17,872 nt of DNA from Caryophanales bacterium UBA1709. Its GTDB lineage: Bacteria; Bacillota_I; Bacilli_A; RFN20; UBA1709. A program made the position numbers and the translations under genes. The notes below the pieces were generated by a model, which had not been told where the DNA came from, made no database searches, and was given only the letters and a program-made list of their open reading frames with translations. How positions within the stretch are numbered: the first letter of the stretch is position 1; each line of letters opens with the position of its first letter. Below are positions 9,401 through 14,555 of the stretch, piece by piece. The stretch lies in assembly GCA_002317215.1 (NCBI GenBank), contig DCJD01000005.1, positions 1 to 17,872 of the forward strand, in the 5' to 3' direction.

Positions 9401-9794
9401 AAGTTATATTCCCAAGTTTTGATTGAGCATATGTTGATGCGTAATCATTTGGAAACGTATAAACGCCCATTTCATTAGAAGTAATTACAACATATAAATC
9501 ATAATTACCGCCTTTTGTTATAGTAGTTACATTAGCAGTCGAAGAACCAGTACTGTATAAAAATGCGCCACAAATTTCTAATTCATCAGCTTGTGCAGTT
9601 GTTGTAAAAGAAATTTTGCTAGAATCAAATTCTTCACCATAATTTAAATCAATTGCATTTAAATTAATTGCCTCATCATATTCAAAGGATATTGCTTCAA
9701 CTTTGTTAGAGTTTATAGAATTAAAAGTACAAACACCAACAAACATCGCAAATAGAATACATAAACTACTAAATATTTTATTTATTAATTTCAT
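3489..9794 (-). CDS. Giant modular surface protein: InlB B repeat, MBG-like modules, beta-helix, membrane anchor
   Basis: A 2101-aa protein. A signal peptide spans about residues 1-35 (KLINK charge, hydrophobic core, VEA-IS cleavage). Residues about 168-252 form an InlB B (Listeria-Bacteroides) repeat, with VEYDMNSGTDP, GYKFLGWELG and VIATWNAKF. MBG-like beta modules follow (about 253-495), each with a V-Y-T/D-G motif: LVYTGNPI, VRYTGSL, FVYDGQPK. Residues about 510-1430 are a right-handed parallel beta-helix with repeated N-x-T-[IL]-T rungs. An Ig-like segment follows (about 1470-1530; SYQWYRF then GKYYCVATL), then beta domains including THFSSWAIVADE. A membrane helix (about 2042-2066) and a 35-residue tail end the protein. 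There is no LPXTG, so it is held by the membrane helix, not sortase. Likely an adhesin or glycan-binding protein. The start has a perfect AAAAGGAGGG site six bases upstream. Confidence 0.9.
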   Translation of the reverse strand: MKLINKIFSSLCILFAMFVGVCTFNSINSNKVEAISFEYDEAINLNAIDLNYGEEFDSSKISFTTTAQADELEICGAFLYSTGSSTANVTTITKGGNYDLYVVITSNEMGVYTFPNDYASTYAQSKLGNITCSLAVGCDDYSSNSISFNYSGNSLCDYLVLKFSLTLGYTVEYDMNSGTDPIFDSPAEDSTLYLVGQSVSLPTKTPIRAGYKFLGWELGTNGSGKIPSPFMFTSSNVASNKVTVIATWNAKFTPDISTLPTAKTDLVYTGNPIALVNGGTTSTNGDVYYALGTISEATSEYSTTIPTATNAGTYYVWYKVIETDDYQASTPACVSVTIAKQKVALPTNKQNVRYTGSLVDGIDLPDGYTTYYSITNNKALTPGDYSAIATLSDTTNYQWDDEDFKDDNCVTIGYTIKKKIIDINWGTSEFVYDGQPKLTTATYKDVNNIEKSLSISYDNTMLYPNTYTATASLFAFEKNNYELPEDPTKQIKVIYQYGTKGTDGYIEFDKTLDSSFTGGILSTGNYYIASDITLTENVWIGLPYNGEQDVTVKLYLDGHIINLNGDNQIMTLGNLYIYNTNTTATHKFSVDNTTKSAVLDEDGSYVVNGGVITGFNASSVKGIISRYSNENTVYSVIPYQQLYIENVSIIGNKIDIEDSTLTSKYICGLIEIDNATFKNVDVVYNIVHMNFTGKDVYVLVDGALLDCGTYKLNNCNFNNNFVKFEKCTYCYGVLVEGRHSNKENSSIDCNYSNNIIYVGDTYNGLVYSAQPLVSSNNKFLDNTISAKGYYGGILSGNYELTLTSATIKNNTFNSIGNNVSLGGIIYLNVDGNNSSKIKDTVITLNTFALTQDMQGTIVYGQKCDYENVEISYNTITNTGTESAYLIRGGLLYCSKVTTTKDCVFTYNTITSSTTIAYPNMNTEGGVIYCCALYTSTNDKFTYNTLTGERFSGGILRVLANSTIDNALFDHNTITQNKSEFLSGGIIECVSSNEDYLQVKNTTIQYNSISNINIINGGLINANKVDFKTCKILYNTILNPVETNSSCDGIIINAGSVHIDNLVVDHNTITQTVDYTNTDNYGMIRGSIAISGDYTIDNLVITNNIVTASQLNGGLLYSNANGTIINLEISNNTLTANKVSNGCSGIDGGIICYWGNTALTLEDSTIKNNTLTGHANISGAIIASYRGLHLDNVDILNNTITNDSGDYKHSIIGTILYITQEFIVDDVNINSNTITCNSVTEAKGCIIHIVGNSQEITLDTLNIYSNTISLSIKPRTSADADIVYYGYGLIFNDTLYDASQTLSYKNVKIYENNITNDLDLNVGLVRIYGGDFENVEIRDNVVTNTSSTFNEIESNAGLYLNRRDVSIKGKVIIYNNLLNSKISNIKLSTDYYTSTNPKLVVSDSSLIDNTSRMTFTYQQHNKNTHYVVVDGGKELFDLGIFEVENYCYYISVDNDNNKIYYNGRVDEEPTNTNSYKFVLNTTRYNGTYSYQWYRFVSGNKILLEGQTSLTLDISHIVFGKYYCVATLKNGDINDGTIESNIASIYPSIVTNPSENNQYKFEVDQDRCKESNTSITYAWNKVIKSDTKLDYIDDTLAPESSIIDSETIDEFFEGAMHETATYSTEDNVWNLASDSVFFRLISFKANDIISISGYGEDATVLGCCIFDTELEMVSYAVAGLSHSYKFIEDGDYYVVFYLSDSDENSVAGTVSMGLMKETEDVDITTFTELTDEDITFINSEIGNISSYLTDLEALDNGKYKFTTATAFRVVLDKNQTIYFDFGNDEGETNMFYQLVAFFQNGDSYALGSYGLMSSQFAFTAFETQEYGILLLLGGEGEETLEIKGVGGSESNPYNNTRGNKLIGDEDGYYNCVATYNDGVETYSITSALAYYEVNKDVISSGEISKKDVNEEVKTNTNDKVEIISGSVGTNVVVVIQKDLSETIKQINKNIKKAVSKKSELIAKFEIHLEDDNGIKVENIDGNTYRVTLTIPTELRNRTNYAIICINDDGSITKYDSSTANNEITFTTTHFSSWAIVADEEKTTSPAIVILFIILAILVLAVILFIIWKIEYDNAYNTDTLKDRKLKLFDIVFLPINNLLFDRE
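5660..7380 (-). repeat. Degenerate coding repeats of the beta-helix (N-x-T-[IL]-T ladder)
   Basis: About 18 degenerate copies encode the turn NNTIT/YNTIT/HNTIT/SNTIT, usually alternating with a GG[IL][IL] rung (GGIIYL, GGLLYC, GGVIYC, GGIIEC, GGLLYS, GGIICY). Spacing is roughly 25-45 residues. The protein repeats are clear and the DNA repeats are well diverged, so they are old duplications or structural convergence, not a fresh tandem array. Confidence 0.8.
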
Positions 9795-9800
9795 ATATAA

Positions 9801-9862
9801 CCCTCCTTTTGGGTTTAATATTCATATATATTATATATAAATATTATATTAATAAAAGTCAA
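9801..9862 (-). promoter_or_regulatory. Promoter and ribosome binding site of the giant surface protein gene
   Basis: On the minus strand TTGACT (9857-9862), a 17-base spacer and TATATA (9834-9839), then AAAAGGAGGG at 9801-9810 six bases before the ATG at 9794. A second TTGACT lies about 25 bases further upstream. Near-consensus promoter plus near-perfect Shine-Dalgarno suggests strong expression. Confidence 0.7.
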
Positions 9863-9890
9863 TAAGTATTTAAGTGAATAAAAGTCAAAT

Positions 9891-9911
9891 AAAAAGCATC
9901 ATGGTGATGCT
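9891..9911 (-). terminator. Intrinsic terminator of the esterase lipoprotein gene
   Basis: Stem AGCATCA / TGATGCT (9905-9911 with 9895-9901), 3-base loop, then TTTTTATTT on the minus strand. The stem overlaps the TAG stop at 9910-9912. Confidence 0.85.
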
Positions 9912-10809
9912 ATTTTATTATTTCATTTAACTTAAGTTTTAATACCAATCCAAATGACTTACCAAGTCTTATCTCACTTAAAGAATCATAATGAGCTCGG
10001 TCTATATTATTAGTAGGTTCATTATCATTTCTAAGTCCATTCTCAGAAGTAGAGAAATAAACATTTAAGTTAGATAAATTAGAGATATCAACTTTAGCAT
10101 TATTAATTAGATAATATTTATCCCAATTATCTGCAATACCAGCATCAGCAAATACCATACCTTCATCTATAATATAATCTTTTAAATCTTCTCTTAAATA
10201 TGATATAAAACTTAATTCATTATCATAATAATGATATTTAATTCTTGCGATACAATCAGATTCTCCTTGCATCCACATACATCCTACTATTTTAGCATTA
10301 TCAAGTTTTTGCATTTGAGTATTAACAAAATCAATTAGTTCATTATATAAATAGCCTCTATCTCTATTATCTTCAAGCCATTGACCTTCTAATCTTGTTC
10401 CACCTCTAGCATATTTAATTACATATATTGTTTCATTACTATACTTACTAAAGTATTCTCCAAATCCTACTTCTGGTCCAAAATATCCTTTAGCACATCC
10501 TTGATCTAAACTAACTGGTACAAAATCAATTGATGAGATAGTATCAGTATTATAAGATATTAAAACATTATTATAACCATCTTTATATTCATTATATTGT
10601 TCATTACTAACATATTTTTCTAATTCACTATTATGTGACATACCACTAGCATTACTTTGACCAGCTAATATAAATACTTTCTTATATTCAGTAGATATTA
10701 AATTAGTATTATCTTCATCAGGTAAATATACTATCTTTATAGTTGTTTTCTTACATGATGTTAATAATATAGGTAATGTTAATAATATATACTTGAATAT
10801 CTTTTTCAT
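9910..10809 (-). CDS. Sialate O-acetylesterase-like (SASA domain) lipoprotein
   Basis: A 299-aa lipoprotein. The signal peptide ends in the lipobox LLTSC with Cys19 as the lipidation site, so the enzyme is tethered outside the cell. The SASA/carbohydrate esterase 6-like SGNH fold is shown by FILAGQSNASGMS (residues 46-58, nucleophile Ser52), a conserved WMQGESD (179-185) and DRAHYDS (270-276), giving the Asp270-xx-His273 part of the triad. Such enzymes remove O-acetyl groups from sialic acids or from plant and mucin glycans. All catalytic residues appear intact. The start has GGAG seven bases upstream. It lies only 17 bases after the restriction endonuclease stop with no terminator between, so it may be transcribed from that gene, though the functions do not obviously match. 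I infer it belongs to the surface-enzyme set to its left. Confidence 0.88.
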   Translation of the reverse strand: MKKIFKYILLTLPILLTSCKKTTIKIVYLPDEDNTNLISTEYKKVFILAGQSNASGMSHNSELEKYVSNEQYNEYKDGYNNVLISYNTDTISSIDFVPVSLDQGCAKGYFGPEVGFGEYFSKYSNETIYVIKYARGGTRLEGQWLEDNRDRGYLYNELIDFVNTQMQKLDNAKIVGCMWMQGESDCIARIKYHYYDNELSFISYLREDLKDYIIDEGMVFADAGIADNWDKYYLINNAKVDISNLSNLNVYFSTSENGLRNDNEPTNNIDRAHYDSLSEIRLGKSFGLVLKLKLNEIIK

Positions 10810-10826
10810 AATAAAACTCCATAATA

Positions 10827-12218
10827 CTAATATTCTTTTTGAATTATCTTTTTGATATAAGATTTATTAAACCAAAAGCTTTGCTTTGTATAGAAAGTTC
10901 TTCCTGTTTTGATATCAGGTACAGGTAAATCAAAAGTATCATCAACAGTTTGAGCGTGAGGTCTTACGTGACAGACTCCATTTGAATCTCTTTTTTCTTT
11001 TGGAAATCTATCTTTAATATGCTTTTTAGCGTCATAATAAAGTGCCTTACCTTCCCTAACCATTTTCGCACATTTTTCATGCATTTCCTTGATTTCTCCA
11101 TCAACTACAGAATTCGGACAGTTCCAAAAATGAAGTCTATCAAAAGTGATAATTCCGTTTTCTTCTTTAAATACAAAAATCATCATTTTTAAATCAACGA
11201 ATTGCTCTCTGATATAGGATTCTTCCCATGGCGTATTGATTAATTCTTCAAAGTCGAAATAATCAAAAGGCATACCCTCTGTTGGATATCCGTTTTTATC
11301 GATTGTAATAGTTCTTAAAACGATTCCTGCAATTTCCATCTCAGGAGTTTGCCTGCCTTTTTGAATTCCTAGCATTGATTTTGCAATAGAATAGTTAATA
11401 GATTTATTTTTAGGTGAATAGTAGATTCTTAACTTTCTACATAAATCTTTTTGCTTCAATCCTTTAAAAGGAATCGTTTTAGCTTTATATATTTCTTCTA
11501 AAGGATTTTTCATCCACTCATCTTCTGGAATTGAAGGTGTGTACGGGGCAATATTGTGAATATGAGATCTATAAATATAAGTCATAAATGAGCTTTTAAA
11601 AGAATAGGCTCTTCTTTTTGCTTTAATGGATGAATTATATTGTTCAGTTACTTCTGAACTATCCGCTCCTTTTGTACAAGCAGCTAAAAATTCGGTATCA
11701 GATTCAGATATTTCGTGCGCTTTGCCTTTTACTATTTTATCATGAATAATATTCCAGTCTCTTTCGATAACTTTAGCTTCTAAAGATTTTTCAAATTCAA
11801 AAATATTAATATCGGTAATTTCAAAAAGAGATGGATGAACACCTTTTGAGTATAAATAAAACCAAATTAATAATCTTTTATTCTTTTTGTAAAATGAACT
11901 AGTTTTAAATGTCTTTGTTGCTTCTTCTTTATAATTAATTACATTTAAAACTAATCTTTCTTTTGAAGAAAATGAACCATCATGATTTCTTTTAATTGGA
12001 GTAACCTTAAGCTCTAATTCTGCGTCTATAAAATCGGGATTATCATCTGAATTTGCTTTATATCCAAAAATGTTTTGCTCAACAAAGCCACCTAAACCAC
12101 CTTTATTGTTTGATTTATAGTTCTCGCCTAAACCATAATCACCAAATTTCTTATGTAATGCTGCATTTGATATTCTCAATATTTCTTCTTCAGTTAAATG
12201 TCTATTTTTATCATCCAT
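10827..12218 (-). CDS. Sau3AI/MutH-family type II restriction endonuclease
   Basis: A 463-aa protein, close to the 489 aa of Sau3AI. The N-terminal domain carries the MutH/Sau3AI active site: Glu47 in GGLGGFVEQNIFG, then Asp62 in NPDFIDAELELKV and Glu69-Leu-Lys71, i.e. D-x6-E-x-K exactly as in MutH (D70, E77, K79). The C-terminal half (about 240-463) would match the second, non-catalytic MutH-like domain that Sau3AI uses for a second DNA contact. The family cleaves GATC; that specificity is expected here but not proven. It is divergent from its partner methyltransferase, with 168 bases between the starts. The start at 12218 has AAAAAAGG eight bases upstream. Bases such as GCG, CGT and TCG are commoner than in the genes to the left, suggesting acquisition by transfer. 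Confidence 0.9.
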   Translation of the reverse strand: MDDKNRHLTEEEILRISNAALHKKFGDYGLGENYKSNNKGGLGGFVEQNIFGYKANSDDNPDFIDAELELKVTPIKRNHDGSFSSKERLVLNVINYKEEATKTFKTSSFYKKNKRLLIWFYLYSKGVHPSLFEITDINIFEFEKSLEAKVIERDWNIIHDKIVKGKAHEISESDTEFLAACTKGADSSEVTEQYNSSIKAKRRAYSFKSSFMTYIYRSHIHNIAPYTPSIPEDEWMKNPLEEIYKAKTIPFKGLKQKDLCRKLRIYYSPKNKSINYSIAKSMLGIQKGRQTPEMEIAGIVLRTITIDKNGYPTEGMPFDYFDFEELINTPWEESYIREQFVDLKMMIFVFKEENGIITFDRLHFWNCPNSVVDGEIKEMHEKCAKMVREGKALYYDAKKHIKDRFPKEKRDSNGVCHVRPHAQTVDDTFDLPVPDIKTGRTFYTKQSFWFNKSYIKKIIQKEY

Positions 12219-12236
12219 AAATAATACCTTTTTTGT

Positions 12237-12242
12237 ATTATA
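12237..12242 (-). promoter_or_regulatory. -10 box of the restriction endonuclease gene
   Basis: TATAAT on the minus strand, 19 bases upstream of the ATG at 12218. No good -35 is found at the right distance (TTATAT at 17 bases), so this promoter looks weaker than that of the methyltransferase, which would let methylation come before cleavage. Confidence 0.5.
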
Positions 12243-12320
12243 GAATAAAAAGAATAAAATATAAAAGTCATATAAGGTAAATATAATGTAAATGTACTAT
12301 TTTATGACAATATTTTCTTA

Positions 12321-12369
12321 TTGATCTTTACATTTTAATGTTGATCTTGTAAAATCAAATTGCTATAAT
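12321..12369 (+). promoter_or_regulatory. Methyltransferase promoter with GATC in the -35 box and direct repeat TTGATCTT
   Basis: The -35 is TTGATC (12341-12346), followed by a 17-base spacer and an extended -10, TGC-TATAAT (TATAAT 12364-12369). The -35 is part of TTGATCTT, which is repeated exactly 20 bp upstream (12321-12328), so two GATC sites sit two helical turns apart on one face. An inverted repeat TTTACA (12327-12332) / TGTAAA (12348-12353) brackets the -35 and could be an operator. Transcription would start near 12376, leaving a leader of only about 11 bases that begins at the AAGAGG ribosome binding site. Confidence 0.75.
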
Positions 12370-12386
12370 ATCAAAAGAGGTATCTT

Positions 12387-13640
12387 ATGGAAAAAACAGT
12401 AATAGAATTATTCGCAGGTGTTGGGGGATTTCGCGTTGGATTTAACAACATTAAAAAATTTGATAAAAACGGTAAGGCCATTGAGAATGGTCCATGGGAT
12501 TTCGTATGGGCTAATCAATGGGAACCAGCCACAAAAACTCAACATGCTTTCGACTGTTATAATTTAAGATTTCCAGATAAAGATAGAAATTCTAATGTTG
12601 ATATTACTAAAGTTGATAAGAAAAGCATACCAGACCATACCGTTCTTTGTGGAGGATTCCCTTGTCAAGATTATTCTGTAGCAAGATCTCTAAAAAATGA
12701 AAAAGGAATCGAAGGCAAGAAGGGTGTTCTTTGGTGGGATATCAATGAGATTTTAAAAGTCAAACGACCTAAATTTGTTTTATTAGAAAATGTTGATAGA
12801 TTGTTAAAATCTCCAGCAAAGCAAAGAGGTCAAGCATTTGGAATTATCCTCCGTTGTTTTGCTGATTTAGGATATGGAGTACAATGGCAAGTCATTAATG
12901 CTGCTGATTTTGGACATCCACAAAAAAGAAGAAGAATTTTTATATTTGCCTTCCATAAGTCAACAAAATATTATGATAATTTTGCTAAGAATATAAACTT
13001 TACACAAGAGGATGTACAAGAAGCAATGATTTTCCCTTTCAACTGTAGTTTAATATATGATAAAGATAATAAAACTACTAACATATCTAAAAAACAATAC
13101 AAAACAATAGCTGATATATCTGATAGATTCACTTATAATTTTGAAAATGCAGGTTATATGTTGAATTACAAAGCAATTACTGCTAAACTCGCTGGAAGTT
13201 CAACTAATAAAGCCAAGACGTTGGGGTCTATTTTGGATTGTGATAATGTTCCTGAATATTGCTACAAAACAGATGTTAATAAATTTAAATATCTAAAAGG
13301 ATCCAAAAAAATTCAAAGGACATCAAACGATGGCCATAAATATATCTATTCTGAAGGAGCGATACCATTTCCTGATAAACTAGATGCTCCAGCGAGAACA
13401 ATGTTAACTAGTGAAGGAACAGTGAACCGTTCATCTCATTTAATTTTAGATCCTGTTACTAATAAATATAGAATATTGACTCCTATTGAATGCGAAAGAC
13501 TTGATGAATTTCCAGATAATTGGACGAATACTGGCATGCCAGAAAAAAGACGTTATTTTATGATGGGTAATGCGTTGGTATGCGGAATTATTAAACAAAT
13601 TTCGAATAATTTAAGCTATATAATTGATAAAGAAGACTAA
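12387..13640 (+). CDS. C5-cytosine DNA methyltransferase of the Sau3AI-type system
   Basis: A 417-aa protein, close to M.Sau3AI (412 aa). Motif I is ELFAGVGGFRVGF (residues 7-19), motif IV LCGGFPCQDYS with catalytic Cys93, motif VI VLLENVD (131-137) and motif VIII FGHPQKRRRIF (175-185). A target recognition region lies between about 200 and 335. Motif IX is near DAPARTMLTSEG, and motif X is MMGNALV near the C-terminus. The WANQW segment (41-45) is also typical of this branch. All catalytic motifs are intact, so it should make 5-methylcytosine, probably in GATC, and protect the host from the divergent endonuclease. AAGAGG lies six bases before the ATG. Its TAA stop directly abuts the stop of the DUF3883 gene, with no base between. 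Confidence 0.93.
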   Translation: MEKTVIELFAGVGGFRVGFNNIKKFDKNGKAIENGPWDFVWANQWEPATKTQHAFDCYNLRFPDKDRNSNVDITKVDKKSIPDHTVLCGGFPCQDYSVARSLKNEKGIEGKKGVLWWDINEILKVKRPKFVLLENVDRLLKSPAKQRGQAFGIILRCFADLGYGVQWQVINAADFGHPQKRRRIFIFAFHKSTKYYDNFAKNINFTQEDVQEAMIFPFNCSLIYDKDNKTTNISKKQYKTIADISDRFTYNFENAGYMLNYKAITAKLAGSSTNKAKTLGSILDCDNVPEYCYKTDVNKFKYLKGSKKIQRTSNDGHKYIYSEGAIPFPDKLDAPARTMLTSEGTVNRSSHLILDPVTNKYRILTPIECERLDEFPDNWTNTGMPEKRRYFMMGNALVCGIIKQISNNLSYIIDKED

Positions 13641-14555
13641 TCAATTTTCGTTAATCTCGCAGCTAAATAATTCAGGAGTCTTTATCCACTTATTATCTGA
13701 AAAAATCTCTTTGTAAGGGTTCTTTATAATAACAAATTCGCGTTTGGTTCTATTAAAAAGATAAATAAAATATGCTTCACCATATATTTTTGAACACTCT
13801 ATCTCGTTTTTAGATATATAAAAACGCATTGATTCATTAACGCTTTTTACCTCTATATATCTATTAGTTATTATTTTATTATTTCTGTCATATGACAAAA
13901 TATCAAATCCTGCTTTGCAGTCAATTGAAGAAACTTTAATTGGATTGTCATTAATTCCAACGGTTTTTAACCTCTGACTTTCATATAACAAAGCCTGGTT
14001 TTCAGCATCTTCACCAAACTTTTTTTCTAAAGCTAAAATGCTATCTAGTAAATCCGGGGACATAAACCCCTTTATATTTTTACTATCATCAGAAAAAGTA
14101 AGCGTTAAAATATCTAATAATTTTTCATCAAGAATATATAATCTATTAGATGATGAATTTAAAATACCTAAATCAGTCAATAGCATTATTAATCCGGAAA
14201 ATTCAAGTTTGATTGAATTCCTATTAATATAAAAAGTTTTTTTAAACACATCTAAAAATATATGACAATTAAATATGTTTTTAAGCGTATCATTTAGTTT
14301 ATCATAAATTTTATCAATCAGTTGTCCATAAAAAGAGGCACTGTCATTTATAACCAAAATCTTTACAAAATTATTATTCTCTATAGAAACAAAACCTAAA
14401 GTTATTAAAAGAAACAAAGCATTATTATTTGACTCTTCATTGTGAGAATAATTTATAAAATCGGTTTTATTCATAATAGATATGCCGAGTTGACTATACA
14501 TTTTATAAAGTTCCGATTTCGAAAGTAATAGATTAAATTTTATTTCTTCGTTCAT
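13641..14555 (-). CDS. DUF3883 ('NO VEIN' C-terminal) protein, predicted PD-(D/E)xK-like nuclease
   Basis: A 304-aa protein. The N-terminal 160 residues are helical and not recognised. The C-terminal half carries the DUF3883 pattern: LEKKFGEDAENQALLYE (residues 176-192, Glu185), GFDILSYD (216-223, Asp218), then YIEVKS with Glu235-x-Lys237 and a later YFIYLFNR (262-269). The D...E-x-K arrangement is that of a PD-(D/E)xK nuclease core; catalysis is inferred. DUF3883 is common next to or fused with helicases in prokaryotic defence loci. It is the last gene of the minus-strand module and overlaps the helicase end by 23 bases, implying translational coupling; no clear ribosome binding site is seen. 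No hairpin terminator is visible before it converges on the methyltransferase. Confidence 0.8.
   Translation of the reverse strand: MNEEIKFNLLLSKSELYKMYSQLGISIMNKTDFINYSHNEESNNNALFLLITLGFVSIENNNFVKILVINDSASFYGQLIDKIYDKLNDTLKNIFNCHIFLDVFKKTFYINRNSIKLEFSGLIMLLTDLGILNSSSNRLYILDEKLLDILTLTFSDDSKNIKGFMSPDLLDSILALEKKFGEDAENQALLYESQRLKTVGINDNPIKVSSIDCKAGFDILSYDRNNKIITNRYIEVKSVNESMRFYISKNEIECSKIYGEAYFIYLFNRTKREFVIIKNPYKEIFSDNKWIKTPELFSCEINEN

Noticed and set aside
14038..14232. 64-codon plus-strand frame
   Set aside because: Shadow of the DUF3883 gene; low-complexity Ser/Leu/Ile translation and no start signals.
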